From positions 62,001 to 126,000 of the forward strand of contig NZ_APHW01000020.1 of NCBI RefSeq assembly GCF_002741985.1: a DNA stretch of 64,000 bases. The letters are read 5' to 3'. This DNA comes from Vibrio rotiferianus CAIM 577 = LMG 21460 (lineage in GTDB: Bacteria; Pseudomonadota; Gammaproteobacteria; Enterobacterales; Vibrionaceae). A program made the position numbers and the translations under genes. Below, piece by piece: positions 8,819 to 18,015 of the stretch; positions within the stretch are counted from its first letter, which is position 1; the number at the start of each line of letters is the position of its first letter. The notes beneath the pieces were generated by a model. The model was not told where the DNA came from. It did not search any database and was given only the letters and a program-made list of their open reading frames with translations.

Positions 8819-10057
8819 CTATGCGATGAGCGCTGCTAATCGTTTGAATGCTTGTGACGTAGGCGCCGACTCTTCACACACAGAAAACAAGTCTTCGATA
8901 AAGTACGTCAACGCTCTGGTTTCAATGGTTCTAATCGCAGTTTGTTGCTCTTCAGATAAATAGCCGTAAATGCTCGCCGCACCAAAATCACCGAAGATCA
9001 TCTCACCTTGTTCATTCACCAAGGTATTGTGTGCATACAAATCACCGTGACACACCTTGTTGTCATGCAAGTGATTAAACACATCCACCATCTGTTCAAC
9101 AATGGCATTTACTTGCTCGACAGTTAAGGTAAACCCTTGTGGGAAGGTGTCTCGTGTGCAGGTTTCCAAAGTTGGCGGCAAACCTAAGTTGTAGTAGCTG
9201 TTTGGGATCAGCTCCATCACCAACGCTAACTCATTACCGTCATCCACTTGAGCGATGGATTTCACCAAGTTGTTGTGATGTCCCGCTTGCAGACACGCTT
9301 CAAGTTCATCATGTGGGTAACCGTCACTTGTCACTTCGCCCTTGAACACTTTCACCGCCACTTCACTCGGGAAGTCGTATTGAGTGTCAGTCCAGGTAGC
9401 ATGAGAAATCACGCCACTCGCTCCTTGGCCGAGAACATGGTTAAGCGAGTAACTGTTTGTCGTCACTTTCGGCACACTGTCTAGAGAAGATAGATGTTTG
9501 CAGAATGGGTTACCTGCGAACGCAAACCACGCCAGCTTAGGCAGCTTCATCAATACGTCCGGGAACTGCTCTAACTGGTTCGCAGATAAACGAATCAACT
9601 CCAAATTGACCAAGTTTTCCATGCTATTAGGCAGTTGCTTGATACGGTTCCCCGCCAATGCCAGCTTTCTTAGGCGCGGTCTTTCACCAAGGCTGTTTGG
9701 GAGAGCTTCAATCTCGTTATCCGTCAGAATCAACCAACGTAACTGGCTTGGCAGCGAGGCTTCACTCACCATTTTGATCTTATTGGTTTTAAACCCAACC
9801 ATCTCAAGGTTTGGTAGCTTGCCCAGAACCTCTGGCAAATGGGTGAACTGGTTATTCGAAGCAAAGATGATTTTCAGCTTGGTCAGTTGTTCCAATTCTG
9901 GAGGTAAATCTGACAGTGCGTTGCCGGATAAATCCAATACTTCAAGCGTTTCTGCAAGCTCTAAAATTTCCATCGGAAACTCAGTTAGCCCTTCCGCCAA
10001 CTTCAGTTGTTTGATTCCTACTAATTGTCCTGTTTGTAATAGTTCTAGAGTCTGCAA
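8819..10057 (-). CDS. Leucine-rich repeat protein fused to a Ser/Thr protein kinase domain
   Basis: About 412 aa. Residues ~30-180 hold six to seven LRRs of the LxxLxLxxNxLxxLP type. Residues ~185-412 form a eukaryotic-like kinase: G-loop GQGASG, catalytic-lysine strand VAVKVF, catalytic loop HGDLYAHNTLV (a HRD variant with Asp and Asn kept) and GDFGAAS for metal binding. No signal peptide or membrane helix, so it is probably cytoplasmic. TTG at 10057 is preferred because AGAAGG lies 7 nt upstream; TTG 10063 is also open but too close to that site. No obvious partner gene flanks it. Substrate unknown. Confidence 0.85.
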   Translation of the reverse strand: MQTLELLQTGQLVGIKQLKLAEGLTEFPMEILELAETLEVLDLSGNALSDLPPELEQLTKLKIIFASNNQFTHLPEVLGKLPNLEMVGFKTNKIKMVSEASLPSQLRWLILTDNEIEALPNSLGERPRLRKLALAGNRIKQLPNSMENLVNLELIRLSANQLEQFPDVLMKLPKLAWFAFAGNPFCKHLSSLDSVPKVTTNSYSLNHVLGQGASGVISHATWTDTQYDFPSEVAVKVFKGEVTSDGYPHDELEACLQAGHHNNLVKSIAQVDDGNELALVMELIPNSYYNLGLPPTLETCTRDTFPQGFTLTVEQVNAIVEQMVDVFNHLHDNKVCHGDLYAHNTLVNEQGEMIFGDFGAASIYGYLSEEQQTAIRTIETRALTYFIEDLFSVCEESAPTSQAFKRLAALIA

Positions 10058-10288
10058 AACCAAGCCTTCTGATTGAATGAAAATAAGCGGCGTAGTTTAC
10101 GTGGCTTGAAGAAGAAACGCGAGTCGTGATACCGCTTGGTTCATTTAAGCTGTAAACCTTGTTGGATATGAAACCTTTTAAGACTCCCATGACCATCAGG
10201 AATAATCGAAAAGGTTGTATTGAAACACGGACTTTTTATCTGAGTTTAATAGCGTTACACTACGCGCCCTTTTTTACGGCAAGGTCAC

Positions 10289-11209
10289 GTGGTTGGACAC
10301 GTCAGCAGCAGCATGAAACTCTCTGAAAGCCCGATAACTCAACACAACTTTAACGGTCATACCTTTTTCCTAAAGCGTGATGACATGCTGCACTCTCACT
10401 TTTCTGGGAATAAAGCACGTAAGTTTATGGCGTTGATGGAAACGCAGAATAGCGATATCAAAACGCTTATCAGTTATGGTTCAGCCCAATCCAATGCGAT
10501 GTATTCCCTTGCTGCACTGGCACAAATCAAAGGCTGGAACTTCGAGTTCTACGTTCACCACATTCCTTCTTGGCTCCAAGACGCGCCGATTGGTAACTAT
10601 CGTGGCGCACTTGATCTGGGAATGACCATCACCGCAATGCAAAACATTGGCTCTGTTCTTCACCCTCTGGAGTATATTGAACAAGTGCGTGGCATGGACG
10701 AAACCACCCTTGTGGTGCCTGAAGGCGGACGAGCTTCCATTGCCGAATCGGGTGTGAAACAGCTAGCAATGGAAATCCTTGAGTGGACGCGTTTTGAAGG
10801 CAGTAGACAGTTTGTCATCGCCTTACCATCCGGAACGGGCACAACCGCACTCTATTTGAGTAAGCATTTAAAACCACACGGAATTGACGTAGTAACCTGT
10901 GCTTGCGTAGGTGACGCACAATACCTGACTGAACAATTCAATACTCTAGAAACGGATAACCATCCGACCATTTTATCCGTGCGCGATAAGCACCACTTCG
11001 GCCGTTTATACCAAAGCGATTACGAAACATGGAACGCGTTGCACGACCAAACTAACCTTGAGTTTGACCTGCTTTATGACCCTTACATGTGGCAGTGTTT
11101 ACAGCCGTGGTTGGCAGAAAATAAAGACAAGACTCTCATCTATATCCATCAAGGTGGATTACTTGGCAACGAGTCCATGTTGCCAAGATATCAACGAGAA
11201 TTCGAATAA
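10289..11209 (+). CDS. PLP-dependent D-cysteine desulfhydrase / ACC deaminase family enzyme
   Basis: 306 aa from GTG 10289 (AAGG 4 nt upstream); ATG 10313 is the other possible start and begins closer to homologues. The PLP lysine lies in FSGNKARKFMAL, a Ser/Asn substrate loop in SYGSAQSNAMYSLAALA, and the phosphate-binding loop ALPSGTGTTALYLSKHL is clear. This is the COG2515 fold, which includes D-cysteine desulfhydrase and ACC deaminase; activity cannot be told apart by eye. Monocistronic, with divergent or unrelated neighbours. Confidence 0.8.
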   Translation: MVGHVSSSMKLSESPITQHNFNGHTFFLKRDDMLHSHFSGNKARKFMALMETQNSDIKTLISYGSAQSNAMYSLAALAQIKGWNFEFYVHHIPSWLQDAPIGNYRGALDLGMTITAMQNIGSVLHPLEYIEQVRGMDETTLVVPEGGRASIAESGVKQLAMEILEWTRFEGSRQFVIALPSGTGTTALYLSKHLKPHGIDVVTCACVGDAQYLTEQFNTLETDNHPTILSVRDKHHFGRLYQSDYETWNALHDQTNLEFDLLYDPYMWQCLQPWLAENKDKTLIYIHQGGLLGNESMLPRYQREFE

Positions 11210-11228
11210 ACTTAGTAGCGCAATCTGG

Positions 11229-11777
11229 TTACTTAATGAGTGCTAGGATTGATTTAAATTCTGGCGCGCGGCAATCTTCAACCATTTCATACAAGCACAT
11301 CTCCACACCAGTTAAACCAACACCATTGGCGGTCAGTTTGGCTAGCGCCAGCGCTTTGTTAGCTGGTGTTCGGGAAGAAACACAATCAGTCACAAGTTCC
11401 ACTCGGTAACCCATCTGCCGCAGCGAGACCGCTGTTTGATACACGCAAATATGTGCCTCGATGCCACAAACCAACCACGTATCGACTTTGGCATTTTCTA
11501 CAGCGAGTTTGAATGTCGGCTCTTTGCAACCATCAAACGTGTACTTGGCGATCGGCAGATGATCTTTCGCTAACACTTCACGAATAGGCTCTACCGTTGG
11601 CCCCAAGCGCTCTGGGTTTTGCTCTAGCCAAATAATAGGTAAGTTGAGTGCTTTCGCTCCTTTGACTAGTTTGGTGGTGCTTTCAATCAGCGCTTCGCTT
11701 TCATGCATGAGCGTTGCCAATTTACCTTGTACATCGACAACAATCAGACCCGTGGCATTTTTCGATAACATTCTCAT
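11229..11777 (-). CDS. Isochorismatase-family cysteine hydrolase
   Basis: 182 aa (180 if ATG 11771 is used, which has AGGAG 6 nt upstream and is the better start). The family core is complete: catalytic Asp in LIVVDVQGKL, Lys region around DHLPIAKYTFDGC, and the nucleophilic Cys in LVCGIEAHICVYQTA after the cis-peptide GIE. Family members (YcaC-like) hydrolyse small amides or vinyl ethers; the substrate here is unknown. It converges with the PLP enzyme gene. Confidence 0.82.
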   Translation of the reverse strand: MRMLSKNATGLIVVDVQGKLATLMHESEALIESTTKLVKGAKALNLPIIWLEQNPERLGPTVEPIREVLAKDHLPIAKYTFDGCKEPTFKLAVENAKVDTWLVCGIEAHICVYQTAVSLRQMGYRVELVTDCVSSRTPANKALALAKLTANGVGLTGVEMCLYEMVEDCRAPEFKSILALIK

Positions 11778-11894
11778 CTCCTATGAGTCGCTTGAGAATC
11801 GACATATTCAAGCGTTTGATTAAGATAAATCTACCAGATCTACCAGATAATCAGATGAGCAAATTCGCAAAGTTATTGCCCGCTCACGCTATTG

Positions 11895-12755
11895 CTATTG
11901 AAATTTTTCTCTAAACAGCTCAATCAGGGCTTTAACCTTGTTTGGTAAAAACAGGTTGGATGGATAAATCAGAGTCAGATGCTGTTTAGGATGAGTAAAC
12001 TCTGGCAACACTTCGACCAACTGCCCGTCCTCCAAGGCAGGCTTTGAATGCACTTGAGGTATGAATGCGATGCCGTTTCCTGCAATCGCCATTAGACGCA
12101 GCAAGTTCAAATCATCTGACCTAACCGCCACGTGTAATTCTGGGTCCAATAAATCTGCATTGTATCTATTGGTCAACAACCGATGATGTTTTAAGTCATC
12201 CATGTTTTTCAGCGGTGGATGTGCATCAAGATAGGCTTGGGATGCCACGAAATGACTACGATACGGCAATAAACTGAACTGAACATAACTGTCATCCGAG
12301 ACTTTCGCAACGCTCGGAAGAAGCTGAAGGTCGAATGCTTGGCGTTTGAGATCGACACTCTCTTGATGGTTTTCAATCTCCACCGACATCTCCGGGTAGC
12401 GCGTGGTGTATTCGTTGATGATCCAATTGAACGCCGCTGAGCTCATCAACGCAGAAGGAATAGCAACCCGTACTTTACCCGTCAGCTCTTGCTGATACTC
12501 GTGCATCACCTTCAACCCTTGTTGAATATGTTCAATTGGCTGCCCCACCAGCTCAAACAGACGCTTGCCGTGCTCGGTAAGCTCAATAGTTCGCGTGGTT
12601 CGAATCAGCAGTTGGCAACCCATGGCTTTCTCTAATTCTTGCAATCGACGGCTCACTTTAGAGCGTTGCAGCTGGTTAGCTTCTGCCGCAGCACTGATGC
12701 CGCCGTGCACGACAGTTTGGCTAAACAGATGAAGATCATCAAAACTTACGTTCAT
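11895..12755 (-). CDS. LysR-family transcriptional regulator
   Basis: 286 aa with an N-terminal HTH (FSQTVVHGGISAAAEANQLQRSKVSRRLQELEKAMG-type region, residues 10-45) and an effector-binding domain from about 90. It is divergent from the HlyD/DUF2955 pair across a 114-bp gap, the usual arrangement for a LysR protein controlling an efflux system in response to the exported compound, as with AaeR. The effector is not known. Confidence 0.9.
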   Translation of the reverse strand: MNVSFDDLHLFSQTVVHGGISAAAEANQLQRSKVSRRLQELEKAMGCQLLIRTTRTIELTEHGKRLFELVGQPIEHIQQGLKVMHEYQQELTGKVRVAIPSALMSSAAFNWIINEYTTRYPEMSVEIENHQESVDLKRQAFDLQLLPSVAKVSDDSYVQFSLLPYRSHFVASQAYLDAHPPLKNMDDLKHHRLLTNRYNADLLDPELHVAVRSDDLNLLRLMAIAGNGIAFIPQVHSKPALEDGQLVEVLPEFTHPKQHLTLIYPSNLFLPNKVKALIELFREKFQ

Positions 12756-12869
12756 TGTCCTACTTTTAGGTCATTTGTGCGCTTATTGTCATTCTACTGA
12801 ATTGTGATCAACTTCTCTATAATTCGTTATCTTATTTGCTTTATAGCCCCATAAATTCAGGATTTCCTT

Positions 12870-13934
12870 ATGACAGCGGATCATAAATTCAAACACTGGA
12901 TGCGAACACTTATTGTCCTGTTCATTGTACTATTTTTCTACATCATCATTGCTGACCGACACGCGCCAATCACCACCGAAGGGCGAGTTCAAGGCTACGT
13001 AGTACAGGTTGCTCCGGAAGTATCGGGGAAAGTTACCAATGTTATGATCGACAACAACCAAGCCGTACACAAAGGCGATGTACTGTTCAAGATTGACGAT
13101 CGAAAATACAAAATAGCGCTAGAGCAAGCCGAGTTGTCACTGCAATCGGCCTATGAGAAAGAAGCCACCCTTTACTCACAACGTGAAGCTGCACTGGCAA
13201 ACATTGCGCGCGCTCAAGCAACTTACAACAACGCGCACAATGAATACTCCCGTCTGCAGAAGCTGTCTCAACAGAAAGTCATTTCACAATCGAACTTAGA
13301 CAACGCCTACGCACAAAACCAAGTATCGCGTGCCGCCCTAAAGGCAGAGCAGCAAAACCTGAAAGTGATTGAAGCTCAACTTGGCGATAAAAAAGGCCAA
13401 AGCACCGCTGTGCGCATTGCTAAAAATGGTATCGAGAAAGCACAGCTCGATCTTGCAAATACCTCAGTACTTGCACCAAGTGACGGTGTTGTGACTAACC
13501 TGCAGTTGGAAGTGGGAACCATGGCAAACACTAACATGCCACTACTGACATTCGTTCCAACAGGTTCAATGTGGGTGGTGGCTGATTTCCGCGAGAAATC
13601 GGTTGCCAACGTCAATAACAGCTATCACGCAATGGTCGCGTTTGATGCTAATCCAGGCTCAGTCTACGACTTCGATCTGTCCAGCCGAGATTACGGTGTC
13701 GCTGCAGCACAACAAACACCCAATGGCGCGCTAACCAAAGTCGAAGTAAACAACCGTTGGGTACGAGATGCACAGCGCACTCGCGTGAATCTAACCAGTG
13801 AAGAAGCACTGCCTTCATCGCTATTTGTCGGCTCGCGAGCAACCATCGTGCTTTATCCAGACAACAGCCCGTTCTGGGCGCTGATGGCACAAGTACAAAT
13901 CTATCTTGCTAGCTGGTTCCACTTTATCTACTAG
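12870..13934 (+). CDS. HlyD/EmrA-family membrane fusion protein
   Basis: 354 aa. One N-terminal membrane helix (about 12-30), then the biotinyl-lipoyl half-motif VQVAPEVSGKVTNVMIDNNQAVHKGDVLFKID, a long coiled-coil hairpin (about 75-190), the second lipoyl half (VLAPSDGVVTNLQLEVGTMA) and a beta-barrel. It would bridge an inner-membrane transporter to the periplasm or an outer-membrane channel. The DUF2955 gene follows after 9 bp and is the presumed transporter partner; no TolC gene is adjacent. Confidence 0.88.
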   Translation: MTADHKFKHWMRTLIVLFIVLFFYIIIADRHAPITTEGRVQGYVVQVAPEVSGKVTNVMIDNNQAVHKGDVLFKIDDRKYKIALEQAELSLQSAYEKEATLYSQREAALANIARAQATYNNAHNEYSRLQKLSQQKVISQSNLDNAYAQNQVSRAALKAEQQNLKVIEAQLGDKKGQSTAVRIAKNGIEKAQLDLANTSVLAPSDGVVTNLQLEVGTMANTNMPLLTFVPTGSMWVVADFREKSVANVNNSYHAMVAFDANPGSVYDFDLSSRDYGVAAAQQTPNGALTKVEVNNRWVRDAQRTRVNLTSEEALPSSLFVGSRATIVLYPDNSPFWALMAQVQIYLASWFHFIY

Positions 13935-13943
13935 GCGGCTACG

Positions 13944-14960
13944 ATGAAAACCTTACGTATTTGGTTCGGCTGCTCAATGGGGTTGGCATTGAGCATGATC
14001 TTTGGTTGGTCATACGGTTTCTTTGCCGTCATGCTGCCACTGTTCGTGCTCGGCCGCATGGATCACTTCAGTCTGCCCTTAGTATTGATGGTGCTGTTCT
14101 CTGCGGTTTGGACCACGGTTCAAGCCACCTTTATTCTTGAATACCTGCAATTTCATCCCACCCTGATGTTTGCTGCTGTTGGCATCATGATGATGTTCAA
14201 ATGCATTGCAATGATGAACCAGAAAACCTACTTGTTTGGTTATATGGGATTGCTGGTCGGCTCTATCGTACTTAACTTTGCAAGCTACGATTTCATGGAT
14301 ATTGAAGAGTTCAACGTCAACCTTTGGGTGATCTCATTCAGCAATATCTTTGTTTGCGCCCTTGCCTACTGGCTGTTCCCAGAGCCTGAATCAAAGATCC
14401 TGCAAACAGAAATGACCACGCCAGTGAAAAGCGATATCGACTACATTAGCCAAGTTGCAATGGGTTGGGTCGTCGCTATGGCAGCGTTTGTGGTGTTCCA
14501 AGTGGGTGATTTGTACGACTCACTCTCTGCACAAGCTTCGATACTCATTATCCTAACGCCAATGACACTGGCTGGCTCACTGGCAATGGCAAAGATACGC
14601 ATCATCGGCACCGCACTAGGCTGTATTGCGGGTATGACAGTACAGTTAATTTTGGGCAGTTGGTTTGGGCACGGGTTGTTGTTCTGGCTAGCATTTACCA
14701 TCGCGATGGGACCATTTTGTCTGTGGCTCACCAAGGGGCAAGCCAAAGCCGCCATTGCATTCTCGGCCATGTCTGCTCTATCCGTGCCACTAACAACATC
14801 GTTAGTACCCGAGCAAAAAGACGCGTTCTTTTCCATCTTGTACCGCTTTAGCTCTATCTTCATTGCGGTGTTGCTCACTGCCATGGTGATGTGGGTCGTA
14901 CACCACTGGATTCGAGTGATGTTATTGAAGCACCCAGAGATTCAACATGTGGAAATGTAG
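13944..14960 (+). CDS. DUF2955 membrane protein (FUSC-like putative efflux transporter)
   Basis: 338 aa with about ten hydrophobic segments in two blocks of roughly five (residues 10-135 and 165-325), the duplicated layout of FUSC/AaeB-like aromatic acid exporters. Short cytosolic linker near 140-165. DUF2955 proteins are commonly paired with an HlyD-type adaptor, as here, under a divergent LysR regulator. I infer export of an aromatic or weak organic acid, by analogy with AaeAB only. Confidence 0.75.
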   Translation: MKTLRIWFGCSMGLALSMIFGWSYGFFAVMLPLFVLGRMDHFSLPLVLMVLFSAVWTTVQATFILEYLQFHPTLMFAAVGIMMMFKCIAMMNQKTYLFGYMGLLVGSIVLNFASYDFMDIEEFNVNLWVISFSNIFVCALAYWLFPEPESKILQTEMTTPVKSDIDYISQVAMGWVVAMAAFVVFQVGDLYDSLSAQASILIILTPMTLAGSLAMAKIRIIGTALGCIAGMTVQLILGSWFGHGLLFWLAFTIAMGPFCLWLTKGQAKAAIAFSAMSALSVPLTTSLVPEQKDAFFSILYRFSSIFIAVLLTAMVMWVVHHWIRVMLLKHPEIQHVEM

Positions 14961-15484
14961 TTGTGCATGGTGAACCGAACCTGGTTCTGGTTCTGGTTCT
15001 GGACGGTTTACGTCAGTAGCCGCTTGTGAAAACTGCGCACTATTATTCGTTATATAATTACAAACTGCCTGCGTTCTCTCTTTTTCTTATCATGAACGCA
15101 GGTGATGACCATCACCTGCAAGCCATGTAACAAACTGTTTGATTGCTATTTATTGTGATTGAACGTCACTATTTATCAATTAATCTCTCATTAAGAGCCA
15201 GTTCTGCTCGTCACCATCTGCCTGCATTTTCAAAACTCAACAAATATGTAAACAACGTGATCTAGTTGTTATATTTTTGATAACTACGATGGCAACAACT
15301 GATCCTTAAATTACGTCATACTTTCATGATCACAATTTATTAACACAAAACGCTAGAGAATTTTTCATTAACGTGTGTAAATCACACTTCAATCTCTGGT
15401 GCTCAATCTTCTATTGAAATACACCTTAAGATCACCTCATCGATTCAACTTACCCTACACATAACGAATAAAGGATTGATGAAG
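14961..15484. promoter_or_regulatory. Long intergenic leader with tandem CTGGTT repeats and competing hairpins
   Basis: About 520 bp without a gene. CTGGTT is repeated in tandem at 14981-15002. At 15068-15119 three segments compete: CCTGCGTTC (15068-15076) pairs with GAACGCAGG (15094-15102), while GCAGGTGATG (15098-15107) pairs perfectly with CATCACCTGC (15110-15119), so the two stems exclude each other. The remainder to 15470 is AT-rich and probably carries the promoter of the ABC operon. Confidence 0.5.
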
Positions 15485-16459
15485 ATGAAAAAGGTCTTAC
15501 TAAAAGCGGCAGCTTTAACGCTAGCCCTTGCTGCTGCAGGCGTTCAAGCTAAAGATTATGAAATCGTAAACGTAGTTAAAGTGTCTGGCATTCCTTGGTT
15601 TAACCAAATGAATAAAGGGATCGAGCAAGCAGCTACGGATTTCGGCGTGACAGCTCGCCAGCTTGGTCCTTCCACTCCAGATCCAGCGCAACAAGTTAAA
15701 ATTATTGAAGACTTAATTGCCAAAGGCGTTGATGCAATTACTGTGGTACCGAATGATGTAACTGTATTGGAGCCAGTATTTAAAAAAGCTCGTGAGAAAG
15801 GGATTATCGTATTAACCCATGAGTCACCAGATGGACATGGCGCGGATTGGGATATCGAAACGATTGATAACCAAGCCTACGCGAAAGCAACCATGGATGA
15901 GCTTGCAAAAAATATGGACAAGCAAGGTGGTTACGCGGTTTATGTTGGCTCATTAACGGTGCCACTGCATAACAACTGGGCAAATCTAGCCATCGATTAC
16001 CAAAAGAAAACCTACCCAGACATGTATGAAGTCACTAGCCGTATGCCAGTTGCTGAAAGCATCGATCAATCTTATGCCGCAACGAATGACCTGATGAAAG
16101 CACACCCAGATATGGCAGGCATCGTTTCTTACGGTTCATTAGGTGGCATCGGCGCAGGTGAAGCCATTAAGAAAAAACGCGCAAAAGACAAAATCAGCGT
16201 CGTGGGTATTATGATGCCAAGCCAAGCTGCTCCGTACTTAGCTCGTGGCGAGATTGATAAAGGCTTCTTGTGGAACCCAGCAGATGCAGGCTACGCCATG
16301 GTTGCCGTTGCTAAGCAAATGCTCGAAGGCAAAGACGTATCTCAAGGGGTCACTGTCCAAGGGCTGGGCGATGCAGAAATCGATACGCAAAACCGCGTGA
16401 TCAAGTTTAACAAGATTCTAGAAGTGGATAAAACCAACGCACGTCAGCTTGGTTTCTAA
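15485..16459 (+). CDS. Periplasmic sugar-binding protein of an ABC importer (RbsB-like, Peripla_BP_4)
   Basis: 324 aa from ATG 15485, chosen because AAGGA lies 9 nt upstream; ATG 15479 and TTG 15476 are closer. Signal peptide of about 20 residues ends at GVQA. The mature chain is a type I periplasmic binding protein with sugar-binding family motifs GVDAITVVPND and KARDKISVVGIM-like region. It is the first gene of an operon with an ATPase, two permeases and an FGGY kinase. Sequence does not match LsrB closely, so the ligand is more likely a pentulose or polyol, inferred from the kinase. Confidence 0.85.
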   Translation: MKKVLLKAAALTLALAAAGVQAKDYEIVNVVKVSGIPWFNQMNKGIEQAATDFGVTARQLGPSTPDPAQQVKIIEDLIAKGVDAITVVPNDVTVLEPVFKKAREKGIIVLTHESPDGHGADWDIETIDNQAYAKATMDELAKNMDKQGGYAVYVGSLTVPLHNNWANLAIDYQKKTYPDMYEVTSRMPVAESIDQSYAATNDLMKAHPDMAGIVSYGSLGGIGAGEAIKKKRAKDKISVVGIMMPSQAAPYLARGEIDKGFLWNPADAGYAMVAVAKQMLEGKDVSQGVTVQGLGDAEIDTQNRVIKFNKILEVDKTNARQLGF

Positions 16460-16521
16460 GCTAAACAAACTCTGTTCTAAATTGGGCGGTGCAACGCCGC
16501 CCTACCATATTGGAAATGATC

Positions 16522-18015
16522 ATGTCTGGAACTCCTTTTATTACCCTCAAGCAAGTATCCAAGCACTTTGGTTCCGTGAAGGCATTGGATGGGATAAACC
16601 TAACATTCAATCAGGGTGAGGTGCACTGCTTAGCCGGCAAAAATGGCTGTGGGAAAAGCACACTATTTAAAGTGATATCTGGCGTTCACGCACCAGAGAA
16701 AGGCGCTGAAATCACATTAGCGGGCAAACGCTACTCTCGACTCACTCCACAGCAATCAATAGAACACGGCATTCAAGTTATCTATCAAGACTTATCCCTA
16801 TTCCCAAACTTGACTGTCGCTGAGAATATTGCCATTCAGGATCATGTTGAATGGACAAAAGGGCTGGTGCAACAAAAGCGTATCCAAAGCATTGCAACTC
16901 AAGCAATGGCAAAAGTCGGTGTCAAATTACCACTGGATAAACGCGTTGAGCAGCTTTCAATTGCCGAATGTCAGCTCGTCGCCATTTGCCGAGCCATGGC
17001 ATCTGATGCCAAATTAATGATCATGGATGAGCCAACCGCCTCACTCACTCGCACCGAAGTGAATCACCTCATCGAAGTGGTCGCAGACCTTAAATCCAAA
17101 GGCGTCACTGTGGTATTTGTGAGCCACAAGCTTGATGAAGTAATGGAGATCTCCGACCGAATCACTGTCATTCGTGATGGCCGCACCATCGGGACCTATC
17201 AAGCTGATGAAGTCGACAGTGACGAATTGGCTTTTCTAATGACCGGACAACGATTCGAATTCACTCCTCTTGCCGATTACCACCAGCAAGGTGCCGTCAA
17301 ACTTGAAGTCGAAAAGCTGTCAAAACGTGGCCAGTTTGACGATATTTCATTTCAAGTTCGTGCGGGAGAGATCGTCTCCATCACCGGCTTACTTGGCGCA
17401 GGCCGAACCGAATTGTGCATGGCACTGTTCGGCATGACTCAACCAGACAGCGGCGTTATCCGCATAAACGGCCAACCAACTACATTCAAATCTAACCGTG
17501 ACGCGATTTCTCAAGGCATCGGTTATGTCTCTGAAGACCGCATGTCGACTGGGTTGGTGATGGAACAAGCGATTCAAGACAACATTACCGCCTCAGTCAT
17601 GCACAGACTGAAGAAGCCCTCAGGTTTTCTTGACCATCTAAAGGCAAACAAGCTCGTCGATAGATTGATTTATTCATTGTCCATCAAAGTCGCGGATCCA
17701 AAACTCCCGGTAACCAGTTTATCCGGTGGTAATGCGCAGCGTATCTCTATCGCAAAATGGATTGCCGCAGAACCAGAAGTGCTCATCCTTGACTCTCCGA
17801 CCGTGGGTGTCGACGTTGCCAACAAAGAAGCAATCTACACCATCGCAAAAGACCTTGCCGCAAAAGGAATGGCAATCATCATGGTCAGCGATGAAATCCC
17901 AGAAGTGTTCTACAACAGTCACCGCGTGATTGTGATGAAAGAAGGACGTTTTACTCATGACTTCCAACCCGCTCACTCTACCGAGCAACAAATCATGGAG
18001 GCAGTCAATGCTTAA
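16522..18015 (+). CDS. Sugar ABC importer ATP-binding protein (RbsA-like, double cassette)
   Basis: About 497 aa from ATG 16522, which has TGGAA 6 nt upstream; a GTG at 16489 would add a non-homologous tail. Two ATPase modules: module 1 has Walker A GKNGCGKST, signature LSIAECQLVA and Walker B LMIMDEPTAS; module 2 has a degenerate Walker A (GLLGAGRTEL), signature LSGGNAQRIS and LILDSPTVGVD. This asymmetry is normal for the RbsA/CUT2 class. Its stop overlaps the next gene by 8 bp. Confidence 0.9.
   Translation: MSGTPFITLKQVSKHFGSVKALDGINLTFNQGEVHCLAGKNGCGKSTLFKVISGVHAPEKGAEITLAGKRYSRLTPQQSIEHGIQVIYQDLSLFPNLTVAENIAIQDHVEWTKGLVQQKRIQSIATQAMAKVGVKLPLDKRVEQLSIAECQLVAICRAMASDAKLMIMDEPTASLTRTEVNHLIEVVADLKSKGVTVVFVSHKLDEVMEISDRITVIRDGRTIGTYQADEVDSDELAFLMTGQRFEFTPLADYHQQGAVKLEVEKLSKRGQFDDISFQVRAGEIVSITGLLGAGRTELCMALFGMTQPDSGVIRINGQPTTFKSNRDAISQGIGYVSEDRMSTGLVMEQAIQDNITASVMHRLKKPSGFLDHLKANKLVDRLIYSLSIKVADPKLPVTSLSGGNAQRISIAKWIAAEPEVLILDSPTVGVDVANKEAIYTIAKDLAAKGMAIIMVSDEIPEVFYNSHRVIVMKEGRFTHDFQPAHSTEQQIMEAVNA

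Noticed and set aside
15370-15395. A CRP-like GTGTGTAAATCACAC near the ABC operon promoter
   Set aside because: Half-site spacing is 7 rather than 8 bases between GTG and CAC, so it does not fit the CRP consensus.
15485-16459. Identification of the binding protein as LsrB (AI-2)
   Set aside because: Key LsrB stretches are not matched, and no lsrK/lsrF/lsrG-type genes follow.
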